DNA of 12,337 nt from the NCBI GenBank assembly GCA_946886975.1, contig CAMPJV010000042.1, positions 1-12,337 of the forward strand, given 5' to 3'. Numbering within the stretch: position 1 is the first letter of the stretch; the number at the start of each line of letters is the position of its first letter. Made by a program: the position numbers and the translations under genes. A model generated the notes under the pieces. It saw only the letters and a list, made by a program, of their open reading frames with translations, was not told the origin of the DNA and did not search any database. Source of the stretch: an uncultured Taibaiella sp. (GTDB lineage: Bacteria; Bacteroidota; Bacteroidia; Chitinophagales; Chitinophagaceae). This document shows positions 1 through 6,801 of the stretch, piece after piece.

Positions 1-39
1 AGGGAACGCCCTAAGTGTCTCCCTGCCTTTTTATTGCCG

Positions 40-411
40 CTATTCTTCGAACATCAGGAACCCAAAGCTCTTCGTTGTTCCAGGTTGTATAAAGAGGCTC
101 TGGTAAGTACCTGGTTCATACCCTTCCCTTTCAAAGCGCACTTTATATATCCCGCCCTGAACGGCTGCCAGGTAAAACTTGCCCGTGCTGTCTGTCTTTA
201 TCGTCGTTGCTTCTCCTCCTTCAAAGGGCGTCAGCGTAAGTTCCACGTCGCTCAGCGGTGCATAGTTAGTCATGCTTCCAATCGTTCCTTTAAATATTGT
301 CTCCGCCACCACGGTTCCCGTCGTATCTGTTGCACCTGGCGGAACTTCCGGTACTCCTGCCGCCGCACCCAGCGGAAAGGCCAACAAGCATATTGCAAGT
401 AATCGTCTCAT
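40..411 (-). CDS. Small secreted protein with carboxypeptidase-regulatory-like (prealbumin-type) domain
   Basis: A 123-residue protein. Residues 1-18 form a signal peptide (MRR, a leucine-rich core, then AAAG), with likely cleavage near residue 18. There is no lipobox cysteine, so export to the periplasm or cell surface is more likely than lipidation. Residues about 35-123 have the pattern of a carboxypeptidase-regulatory-like beta-sandwich: a 'F-K-G-T-I' opening strand, 'PLSDVELTL', then 'TDSTGKFYLAAVQGGIYKVRFEREGYEP'-type spacing in which a Gly-Lys-Phe turn is followed by G-x-Y-x-V and an E-G-Y. In this family such domains usually sit at the start of larger surface proteins; here it stands alone and no enzyme domain follows. 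No T9SS tail is visible. The start codon at 409-411 is the only ATG that keeps the signal peptide intact. It is transcribed away from the MutS2 gene and no operon partner is visible. Molecular role unknown. Confidence 0.8.
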   Translation of the reverse strand: MRRLLAICLLAFPLGAAAGVPEVPPGATDTTGTVVAETIFKGTIGSMTNYAPLSDVELTLTPFEGGEATTIKTDSTGKFYLAAVQGGIYKVRFEREGYEPGTYQSLFIQPGTTKSFGFLMFEE

Positions 412-605
412 ATCGCTTCATTTATACGTCTAATGACCCAAAAACATGAAGCCAGCCCCATGCATGAACTGTTAAATCCTCCCATATCTCCGTTCTTCTA
501 CTCTTCACAGCACTGATAAAGCAGCTTTCCAAACCGTTCCTGCTTCAGATTCATGAGCCATACAGCCGCCTTTCTGGCTTCATTACCGGCTCGTCCAGGT
601 AGTTC

Positions 606-649
606 ATACGGGGTAAATACGGGGTATATACGGGCTAAATACAGGGTAA
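606..649. repeat. Four tandem copies of an 11-bp repeat
   Basis: Four contiguous 11-bp units read ATACGGGGTAA, ATACGGGGTAT, ATACGGGCTAA and ATACAGGGTAA, each differing from the first by at most one base. The period is close to one helical turn, so all units would present the same face of DNA. There are no spacers, so this is not a CRISPR array. It may be a protein-binding array or a simple slippage repeat. Confidence 0.85.
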
Positions 650-654
650 CCCTG
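642..654. repeat. 13-bp palindrome at the end of the tandem repeat
   Basis: CAGGGT-A-ACCCTG is a perfect inverted repeat with 6-bp arms around one central base. It begins inside the last 11-bp repeat unit. It could be an operator half-site pair or a short hairpin; no T-tract follows, so it is not a typical terminator. Confidence 0.6.
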
Positions 655-826
655 GAGTATCAGTGCAGTACACTACCGCTTTGATAGCTCCTGCCATGAA
701 GTACCCCGTCTCTCCCCGCTCAATGCAATGCATCAGTCTATGCTCATCTGGCATTATCAAGAAAGACATCACAAGAATATTGTAGAACTGGCTCACCCGC
801 AGTTTCACCGCTGGAGCTTATATACA

Positions 827-834
827 TAACTTTG
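827..834 (+). promoter_or_regulatory. Probable -7 promoter element for the MutS2 gene
   Basis: TAACTTTG matches the Bacteroidota -7 consensus TAnnTTTG at every fixed base and lies 21 bp before the MutS2 start codon. No clear TTG -33 element occurs at the usual 17-23 bp spacing upstream, so the call rests on the -7 element and its position. Confidence 0.5.
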
Positions 835-855
835 CAGCCTTAGCGGAAGTAGAAT

Positions 856-2985
856 ATGATGCAAATTTACCCGGCGCATGCCGCGGAGGCCCTTGAGTTT
901 AATAAGATCACTCAGTTACTGAAGCAGAAATGCAGAACGGATGCCGCTAAGGAACGCGTAGACGAGCTCAGGTTCCATACCAGGATGGACTACGTCCAGC
1001 GTGCCCTCATGCAGACAGATGAGTTCAGATCAATATTGTCAGGCAAGGATTACTTCCCGAATGATTTCACTAAGAACCTCCAGCGCGAACTAAAGCTCAT
1101 AGGAGTGCAGGGAGCAGTCCTCACAGGTGAGGAGTTGCTATCAGTCCAGGCGCTGGCGCTGAGCATCAGGGATATGCTGCTTTGGTTCAAAAGGCAGGGA
1201 GAACTCTTTCCCAACCTCCGCTCCCTCACAGAAAAGATCACCTACGAGAAAACCATATCCGAAATAATAGGCAGCATCATAGACGAACAGGGAAATGTCC
1301 GCGACACGGCCAGCCGCGAATTGATGCAAATCCGCAGCGACCTCTCCAAGCTAAGACAAGACCTTCGCCGCACCTTCGAAGTAATTCTAAGACGGCTTAG
1401 CAAGCAGGGCTACCTTGCCGACATTAGTGAAGGCTTCCTCAACGGCCGCAGAACGGTCGCCATCTTTGCAGAGCACAAGCGGATAGTAAAAGGAATCCTG
1501 CACGGCGAAAGCGATAGCCAGAAGACTGTCTTCATCGAACCCGAAGAAACCATTGAGCTGAACAATGAGATCTTCTCGCTTGAAAGGGCGGAAGGAAGAG
1601 AGATTCACCGCATACTCGTGCAGACTACCGCTAACCTCTCCCAATACCAGCCGCTCCTCGAAGCATACTACCACCTTTGTGGACTCTATGACTTCATCCG
1701 TGCAAAGGCATTGCTGGCAATAGACATGAATGCCCAGATGCCTCGGCTCAGCCCCCACCCCGGCCTCGCGTTAGTTAAGGCATTTCATCCATTACTCTAT
1801 CTGCACAACAAGCAAACAGAAAAATCAACTATTCCGCTCAACATATCCCTCGACAGGCATAATAGGGTCCTTATCATCAGTGGACCGAACGCCGGCGGAA
1901 AGACCGTATCAATGAAGACCGTCGGCCTCCTTCAGCTCATGACGCAAGCCGGCCTCCTCATCCCCGTCGACCCGCAGTCCGAGATAGGCATCTTCAAGCA
2001 GCTGATGATCCACATCGGCGACACACAAAGCATCGAGCACGAGCTCAGCACCTACAGTGCCCACCTCCGCGACATGAAGTACTTCATGGACTTCGCCAAC
2101 GGCAAGACATTGTTCTTCATAGACGAGTTAGGTAGCGGCTCTGACCCAAACCTCGGGGGAGCATTCGCCGAAGCCATAGTAGAGGAACTCGCCAAGAAGC
2201 ACTCCCTTGGCATCATCACTACCCATTACCTCAACCTTAAAGTAATGGCTGGCAAAGTGCAGGGCATCATCAATGGTGCCATGGCTTTCGACGAAGAACA
2301 CCTCGAGCCCCTCTACAAGCTTATTATAGGAAAGCCCGGCAGCTCCTACACATTCGCCATCGCACAGCGCACAGGGTTACCTCCAAAGATCATCGACCGC
2401 GCAAGACAGATCACAGACCGCGGTCACTTCAAGCTCGACAAGATGCTCCTGCAAACAGAGCAACAATCAGTACGTCTCGGCGACAAAGAGAAAAAGCTCG
2501 ACAAGTTGCTAAAAGAGAACGAACGCCTAAAGCAGAACTACGAAGAGCTGACAGACAAAGAGAAGCTGAAACAACATTACGAAACCCTCAAACTCCAGAA
2601 CAAGATTAAGAAAGAAGAACTCGACTACCTCCGCGATACCGAGCGAAAGTTTAAACAGATCATCCACGACTGGAAGAAGGCAGAGAACAAACAGGAGGTA
2701 ATAGAGTCAGCGGAAAAGGTGCTCTTCAAAAGAAAACAAATAGAAGGCAACCAGGCCGCCGCCCGAAAAGCAGACAAGAACTTCGAAGTACTTGGCGGCA
2801 CACCAAATGTCGGCGACCTCGTAAGAAACCAGATCAACCACCAGGTCGGCACGCTGGAAGAAATAAGAGATAAGAGAGCCATAGTAAGGATAGGTCAGAT
2901 GCCCTTCAACGTTAAGCTCGAAGAGTGGGTGGTCGTAAGACGAAAGCAAGTCCCAAAAAAGGAGAAGAAAACCAGCGAAAGTTAG
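856..2985 (+). CDS. mutS2: MutS2-family DNA-binding ATPase lacking the Smr domain
   Basis: A 709-residue cytosolic ATPase of the MutS2 branch of the MutS superfamily. Residues 1 to about 330 form the helical core/clamp typical of MutS2; the mismatch-recognition domain of MutS1 is absent. The ATPase domain follows, with Walker A GPNAGGKT at 343-350, Walker B/signature region DELGSGSDP at 423-431 and the switch TTHY around His457. Residues about 525-640 are a charged coiled coil. A KOW-like segment ('GDLVRNQ...VGTLEEI') follows near 665, and the protein ends in a lysine-rich tail. B. subtilis MutS2 is about 785 residues and carries a C-terminal Smr nuclease domain, which is missing here; the stop is followed directly by a terminator-like hairpin. 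MutS2 proteins have been linked to suppression of recombination and to rescue of collided ribosomes. Two adjacent ATG codons (856, 859) can serve as the start; the first is chosen. The gene appears monocistronic. Confidence 0.93.
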   Translation: MMQIYPAHAAEALEFNKITQLLKQKCRTDAAKERVDELRFHTRMDYVQRALMQTDEFRSILSGKDYFPNDFTKNLQRELKLIGVQGAVLTGEELLSVQALALSIRDMLLWFKRQGELFPNLRSLTEKITYEKTISEIIGSIIDEQGNVRDTASRELMQIRSDLSKLRQDLRRTFEVILRRLSKQGYLADISEGFLNGRRTVAIFAEHKRIVKGILHGESDSQKTVFIEPEETIELNNEIFSLERAEGREIHRILVQTTANLSQYQPLLEAYYHLCGLYDFIRAKALLAIDMNAQMPRLSPHPGLALVKAFHPLLYLHNKQTEKSTIPLNISLDRHNRVLIISGPNAGGKTVSMKTVGLLQLMTQAGLLIPVDPQSEIGIFKQLMIHIGDTQSIEHELSTYSAHLRDMKYFMDFANGKTLFFIDELGSGSDPNLGGAFAEAIVEELAKKHSLGIITTHYLNLKVMAGKVQGIINGAMAFDEEHLEPLYKLIIGKPGSSYTFAIAQRTGLPPKIIDRARQITDRGHFKLDKMLLQTEQQSVRLGDKEKKLDKLLKENERLKQNYEELTDKEKLKQHYETLKLQNKIKKEELDYLRDTERKFKQIIHDWKKAENKQEVIESAEKVLFKRKQIEGNQAAARKADKNFEVLGGTPNVGDLVRNQINHQVGTLEEIRDKRAIVRIGQMPFNVKLEEWVVVRRKQVPKKEKKTSES

Positions 2986-3009
2986 TGCCGCATGCTATGA
3001 TCTAAAAGA

Positions 3010-3038
3010 AAACAGCCTGCAATGTCTGCAGGCTGTTT
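3010..3038. terminator. Bidirectional hairpin terminator between convergent genes
   Basis: A perfect 12-bp stem (AAACAGCCTGCA pairing with TGCAGGCTGTTT) encloses a 5-base loop. It sits 24 bp past the MutS2 stop and 18 bp past the stop of the convergent minus-strand gene. Read on the minus strand, it runs into TTTTCTTTT, a good T-tract; on the plus strand only three Ts end the stem. It is best as the terminator of the minus-strand gene and plausible for both. Confidence 0.85.
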
Positions 3039-3056
3039 GCAATTATTGACACCATA

Positions 3057-4853
3057 CTACTGTAGCTTGATCACTTTCACTTTTTCTGAAACTTCCCCTT
3101 GTTTCACTTCCACTACATAGATTCCAGCAGCAAGACTTCTGCCAACGGATATATCCGTACCAACAGCCTGGTGAGATCTTGTCTCAACAACTCTGCCGGA
3201 TAGATCATAGATGACAAGATCAGCATAATCATAAGTATGACTAACTATGCGAACATGGAGATCAGTAATGAATGGATTTGGAGAAGCAAGTAAGCCGAGT
3301 TCCACATCATTAACAACTGAAGCTATAGTCTTTGCAGCAGCGCCACACTGATCCTCACATTGGCCCAGCTTGTCGCCACCATGAGCACATACGTGTGTAG
3401 GAACAGCGTTTATGCTAACTGATATAGTCTGCACATTAGTAGGATTGTCAGGAGGCAGGTGACATACGTAGATCTTCTTGCCGTTAGTACCTGGAACGCG
3501 AACATCCTTAACACAGAAAGTTACTGAACATGATGTTTCACAGCCGTTAGGATGTGTAGCAGTAACCGTGTAGGTGTAACTTCCTGGAGCTGTTGGAGTA
3601 AACTCAGGATTAGCGATGTTTGGATTATCCAGATCAGTGGTAGGACTCCATGAGTATGAATACCCAGCCGCGCCGCCATTCACGCTTGCAGTCATTGTAG
3701 CGCTCTGTGGACCATAACCTAAATAGATATCAGTAACAGCTCCATTTGTACAAGTGCTGTTAGCAGGAGTAACCGAGATGCTGCAAGTGCTTACATCAGT
3801 AACAATCACATCAAAGCTGCAGGTACTTGTTCCGCCGGCATTTGTGAACGAATAAGTAACAGTGGTTGTTCCTGTAGGGAACACATCACCGGGATTATGC
3901 GTACTAACAGTAGTTACACCAAGGCAGTTACCCGCAACAGTTGGAGGTGTCCATGTTGCAGTCTGATCACATGCAGCGGTAGAGTTAATATTGATGTTAG
4001 CGGGACAACCTACAATAACAGGAGGTAAAACCGTAAGACTACCTGCCTCAAGGAAGACGCCGGAGTCTAATATTAAGTCACTGCCATCAGCAACCCCGAG
4101 CTTAAGATGATAAGTAGAACAAGGAGTTACGGCAGCTTTTGCTGTGAGCACAGTTGTCAGTCCATCGTAAACAGGAGGAAGCCCATTAATGTTATTTATG
4201 AAATACTGAGTGAAAGGCGATCCTGTCCCCATTCCTGTACAGTTCCCAATCACACCGGCGCCAGTAGGCGATCCGCCGTTAATGCTGTTGATGGCCACTG
4301 GAATGTTAGTTCCGGGCACAAGTGCAATGTTGGTTGGTGAAGCATATTCATTCCCTGAAATGAAGAAACCAAACACGTCGTTAAACTGAGTGCACGTGTA
4401 GTTTGGATACTCTTCCGAACCAAACTGATAGTCAAATTGTATTGAGTCACCAGTTGAGACAAAGTCAAACTCTAATACACAGGCATCATTAGTAGGAAAG
4501 CCGGCAAGACTGGTTAAATCGATATCGCCTGCGTCACCATTGTTTACAGAAGAGAAAAAGGACGCCGCATTCGTCGCGTTCGCGGAGCTACCACTGGTCA
4601 GAATGATACCGCCTGGAAGACCCAGAGATGGCGATGCTACTGTAGCAAAAGTACCATTGGCAGACCCTGCGCAAGTGAGACTGGCATTAGTTATCGTTAC
4701 TCCACCTCCTACGAGGGCAGCGGCAAGCGCCTCCGCTGTCTGGTTAGTAACCACAGCCACCTGGGCAGCTGATTTCTGATTTGGAGCTGCCAGCAGAAGC
4801 AGCATCATGGTACAAGCAGAGAGCACTTTGCCTGTTGTTATGTTCATTTTCAT
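3057..4853 (-). CDS. T9SS-exported choice-of-anchor L / HYR-domain surface protein
   Basis: A 598-residue secreted protein. Residues 1-31 are a signal peptide ending in Ala-Gln. Residues about 35-275 match a choice-of-anchor L domain: 'LVGGGVTITNASLTCAG', 'GIILTSG', the acidic 'DYQFGSEEYP', 'FNDVFGFFISG' and a closing 'LKLGVADGSD...DSGVFLEAGS'. Residues about 277-355 look like an HYR (hyalin-repeat, Ig-like) domain, opening with PPVIVGCPANI and ending with TCSFDVIVTD. Residues about 365-450 are a PKD-like/Ig-like module with 'YSYSWSP' and 'PGSYTYTVTATHPNGC'. Residues 460-503 hold a Cys/His-rich motif (C464, H465, H487, H491, C499, C503). Residues about 517-598 are a T9SS type A sorting tail ('SPNPF', 'YDLSGRVV', 'AAGIYVVEV'). 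The family pattern indicates export through the T9SS to the cell surface or medium as an adhesin or binding protein; the ligand is unknown. ATGs at 4853 and 4847 are both possible starts. It lies 45 bp after the small secreted gene upstream, probably as the second gene of one operon. Confidence 0.88.
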   Translation of the reverse strand: MKMNITTGKVLSACTMMLLLLAAPNQKSAAQVAVVTNQTAEALAAALVGGGVTITNASLTCAGSANGTFATVASPSLGLPGGIILTSGSSANATNAASFFSSVNNGDAGDIDLTSLAGFPTNDACVLEFDFVSTGDSIQFDYQFGSEEYPNYTCTQFNDVFGFFISGNEYASPTNIALVPGTNIPVAINSINGGSPTGAGVIGNCTGMGTGSPFTQYFINNINGLPPVYDGLTTVLTAKAAVTPCSTYHLKLGVADGSDLILDSGVFLEAGSLTVLPPVIVGCPANININSTAACDQTATWTPPTVAGNCLGVTTVSTHNPGDVFPTGTTTVTYSFTNAGGTSTCSFDVIVTDVSTCSISVTPANSTCTNGAVTDIYLGYGPQSATMTASVNGGAAGYSYSWSPTTDLDNPNIANPEFTPTAPGSYTYTVTATHPNGCETSCSVTFCVKDVRVPGTNGKKIYVCHLPPDNPTNVQTISVSINAVPTHVCAHGGDKLGQCEDQCGAAAKTIASVVNDVELGLLASPNPFITDLHVRIVSHTYDYADLVIYDLSGRVVETRSHQAVGTDISVGRSLAAGIYVVEVKQGEVSEKVKVIKLQ

Positions 4854-4898
4854 AAAGTAGTTATTAGATTGTTTTGGGAATAGTTTATTTGCGAAAGC

Positions 4899-5279
4899 TT
4901 ATTTGGTAAATGGAATGCGGTAGTTCTCTTCACTCTTGTCACCACTGACAACCTCAATAAAATATTCCCCAGGCGCAAGCTTTGACACATCGATGCTTTC
5001 TGCATAACGAAGGCCCACTTCTTCTGTAGGAATTGCCTGAACAACTTTCCCTTGCTTATCTATGATGCGTGCGTTTAATGTAAATGGCTTGTCCGGAGTT
5101 AGTTGCAGAACAACATTGTTGGCACCAGCCGGTGAAACGCTGTAGGAGGCCTTGACAGCTGTTTTGCTCGCAGTAGCCATTTCAAAGCTGCCCTTTGTAG
5201 AGGCTGGCCCCTGAGCCTTGGATTCATTGAAGCCTGACAGTAACAGGACTCCAACTGATAAAAAAAGAATTCGTCTCAT
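4899..5279 (-). CDS. Small secreted beta-domain protein (DUF3244-like)
   Basis: A 126-residue protein with a clear signal peptide (residues 1 to about 23, MRRILFL...SKAQ). The mature part is one small beta domain: a 'VVLQLTPDKPFTLNARIIDKQG' strand pair, 'GKVVQAIP', then 'SIDVSKLAPGEYFIEVVSG' and a closing strand. The layout resembles the small DUF3244 secreted proteins of Bacteroidota. It also resembles the T9SS sorting tail of the protein encoded just downstream: both have a 'D..GKVV/GRVV' turn, a '.A.G.Y..EV..G' core and a short final strand. It is therefore either a free-standing small secreted protein or a standalone sorting-tail-like domain. The start at 5277-5279 is the one that gives the signal peptide. 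It precedes the choice-of-anchor L gene by 45 bp with no terminator between, so co-expression is likely. Exact function unknown. Confidence 0.72.
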   Translation of the reverse strand: MRRILFLSVGVLLLSGFNESKAQGPASTKGSFEMATASKTAVKASYSVSPAGANNVVLQLTPDKPFTLNARIIDKQGKVVQAIPTEEVGLRYAESIDVSKLAPGEYFIEVVSGDKSEENYRIPFTK

Positions 5280-5621
5280 AAGAACATGTTTAAAGGATTA
5301 AAAAAAATATTGACTTAGTTGGATTTGAGTGCTCGTAGATGTCATAGCGGAGATTTAAGTCTCAGCAATGGACATAAGGATTCTGAGATGCTCCATAGGC
5401 TTCTGGTTTGGTTGATGATTAAATAAATTGAGCTATCAAAAGATTGACGTGACGTCTGCTGCGCAACCGAAATCAGTCAACCCCTTAAGGGTCTACATGG
5501 TGGGTATGTGATGGCTTGAGCATAACTGGATGAAAACAGTACTTTACTCAACGGGACATAAAAGTAGATCAGCCTAAACATGCATGTCGTCGGAAAGGCT
5601 CAAAAAGGTCGGTCTAAAAGC
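5280..5621. other. Spacer (342 bp) with no gene found
   Basis: This interval lies upstream of the small secreted gene and downstream of the AraC gene, both on the minus strand. I see no plausible gene. A 10-bp palindrome CCCTTAAGGG lies at 5482-5491 and a GACGTGACGTC element near 5446-5456; neither has an assigned role. No perfect TAnnTTTG element was found before the small secreted gene, although a promoter must lie here if the AraC transcript ends after its stop. No convincing hairpin terminator follows the AraC gene. Confidence 0.5.
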
Positions 5622-6614
5622 TCATTTTTTTATTTCCGAAGGAAGATATCCTTTCACCTTCTTAAAGCACTCAGTAAAGTTCTTGGGATTAACGTAGCCA
5701 AGGTATGCAGATACCTCTTTGATATTCATTGTGCCTTTTCTAAGTTGACGTTCCGCCTCGTCCATTTGCAGATGCCGAAAGTATTTTTCAGGAGTGTGGG
5801 AGAACAAATTCTTGAACCGTCTCTTAAAAGTCGGAATAGAAACATTGGAAACCTTCGCCAGGTTAGCCAGGCCCGGAAAAGTCTCCTCAATATTCTGCTT
5901 CATTAAAGCAATAGCATTGGCAAAAGCGCAGTCATTCTCGTAGTTATCCAGGGGCTCAGCTTGCAGCTCAAAAAACTTGCAGAAAAGCTGCAGCACCTTG
6001 GCTTTTATAGAGATTGCCTGGATAAGCTTTGCCTGCTCACTGGTAAATGTCCGGTCCAGTTCTTCTAACAGCAACGCCTCGTCCTTATGGATATCCCTGC
6101 TATAATAGGAGGGCTGGGCTGGTATTATCTTCTGCAGGATCGTGTCTTCGCGTGAAATATCATCGGTATAAAGATTCTCTTCTAGAAATTCTTTGCTAAA
6201 GACGAATTTGTAGCTTGAAAATTTACTGCCTTCATTTATCCTCCACGTTTTCTGATACGCACTGCAGCTGAATACAGCCTGGGAATCAAAAGGCAGCCGC
6301 TGTCCCTTGCTCTCTGCCACACTTTTCACGGGAAGGAAAAAATACTCAAGCTCATAGAATGAGTCACCAGTACTTTGCGTGAAGCAAACTTCGGTTTCCC
6401 TTGAGAACAAGTATTCAAAACGCATACACCAGAAACCCTCCGATATCTTTCGGTAATTACCCACAATAGACGAATGGGCATGCTTTATCGTAACGCGTTT
6501 GAAGTTCTCGTACTTCGTAAACGCGCCCGAGCCAGACCTGAATAAACTAAGCAGAGTAGAAGGCGAAAGCCTTATGTACTCAATACGGTTGATGCCGTCA
6601 ATTACCTCTTGCAT
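5622..6614 (-). CDS. AraC-family transcriptional regulator
   Basis: A 330-residue cytosolic regulator. The C-terminal part (about 236-330) is an AraC-type DNA-binding domain with two helix-turn-helix units: the first around 'LANLAKVSNVSIPTFKRRFKNLF' followed by 'TPEKYFRHLQMDEAERQL', the second around 'IKEVSAYLGYVNPKNFTECFKKVKGYLPSE', a textbook family signature. Residues 1 to about 230 resemble the poorly conserved sensing region of PchR-like AraC regulators from Bacteroidota; I cannot name the ligand. It ends with a lysine-rich EIKK and TGA. It lies 187 bp downstream of the MocR gene on the same strand. That gap holds several short repeats that could be operators: an inverted repeat immediately before its start, and a copy of the MocR/EamA operator-like motif. 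It may form a regulatory pair with MocR, or may control the secreted-protein genes downstream; the sequence does not decide between these. Confidence 0.88.
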   Translation of the reverse strand: MQEVIDGINRIEYIRLSPSTLLSLFRSGSGAFTKYENFKRVTIKHAHSSIVGNYRKISEGFWCMRFEYLFSRETEVCFTQSTGDSFYELEYFFLPVKSVAESKGQRLPFDSQAVFSCSAYQKTWRINEGSKFSSYKFVFSKEFLEENLYTDDISREDTILQKIIPAQPSYYSRDIHKDEALLLEELDRTFTSEQAKLIQAISIKAKVLQLFCKFFELQAEPLDNYENDCAFANAIALMKQNIEETFPGLANLAKVSNVSIPTFKRRFKNLFSHTPEKYFRHLQMDEAERQLRKGTMNIKEVSAYLGYVNPKNFTECFKKVKGYLPSEIKK

Positions 6615-6620
6615 TGGTTC

Positions 6621-6634
6621 TATCCTTTTGGATA
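6621..6634. promoter_or_regulatory. Inverted repeat just upstream of the AraC start
   Basis: TATCC-TTTT-GGATA has 5-bp perfect arms around four bases and lies 7-20 bp before the AraC gene start codon, in the leader region. It could be an operator for autoregulation or a small leader hairpin. The arms are short, so chance is possible. Confidence 0.35.
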
Positions 6635-6780
6635 AACGAAAGGTGAGAGTTTACAGGTGGGAAGGTTTAACAGCGAATAAAATCCTAGATCGTTCTACGC
6701 AACAGCTAAATCCTATGGCAATATTAGCTAAACATTTGAGAAAGCGAAATACTACTTATCCACGTTCTTAATGTTATTTT

Positions 6781-6795
6781 AACTTTTGATCATAA
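6781..6795 (-). promoter_or_regulatory. Third copy of the MocR/EamA operator-like motif
   Basis: On the minus strand this reads TTATGATCAAAAGTT. Its first 14 bases match the left arm of the MocR/EamA inverted repeat (TTATGGTCAAAAAT) at 12 positions. It begins 6 bp beyond the MocR stop and lies upstream of the AraC gene. It is a candidate extra MocR site; the region is AT-rich, so chance similarity cannot be excluded. Confidence 0.35.
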
Positions 6796-6801
6796 CACAT
6801 G

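Larger units (their letters stand above)
412..855. other. Gene-poor spacer (444 bp) between divergent genes
   Basis: I see no convincing gene here. It contains an 11-bp tandem repeat at 606-649, an overlapping palindrome at 642-654, and a probable promoter for the MutS2 gene near 827-834. On the minus strand one frame is open from about 660 down to a TAG at 499-501 and gives a protein-like peptide, but it has no usable upstream start codon; it is described under findings as a possible gene remnant. The stretches 412-498 and 655-820 show no hairpin, repeat or RNA signature that I recognise. Confidence 0.6.

Noticed and set aside
606..649. Tandem repeats considered as a CRISPR array
   Set aside because: The units are 11 bp and contiguous, with no spacers, and no cas genes are present.
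1387..1758. Minus-strand open frame of 123 codons inside the MutS2 gene
   Set aside because: It is antisense to well-conserved MutS2 sequence and the translation matches no family pattern.
5580..5906. Plus-strand open frame antisense to the AraC DNA-binding domain
   Set aside because: It is a shadow of the conserved AraC coding region; no promoter or family signature supports it.
6772..6797. TGTTAT/ATAACA inverted repeat after the MocR stop as a terminator
   Set aside because: The six-base arms contain only one G-C pair each and the loop is 14 bases; it is too weak to call a terminator.
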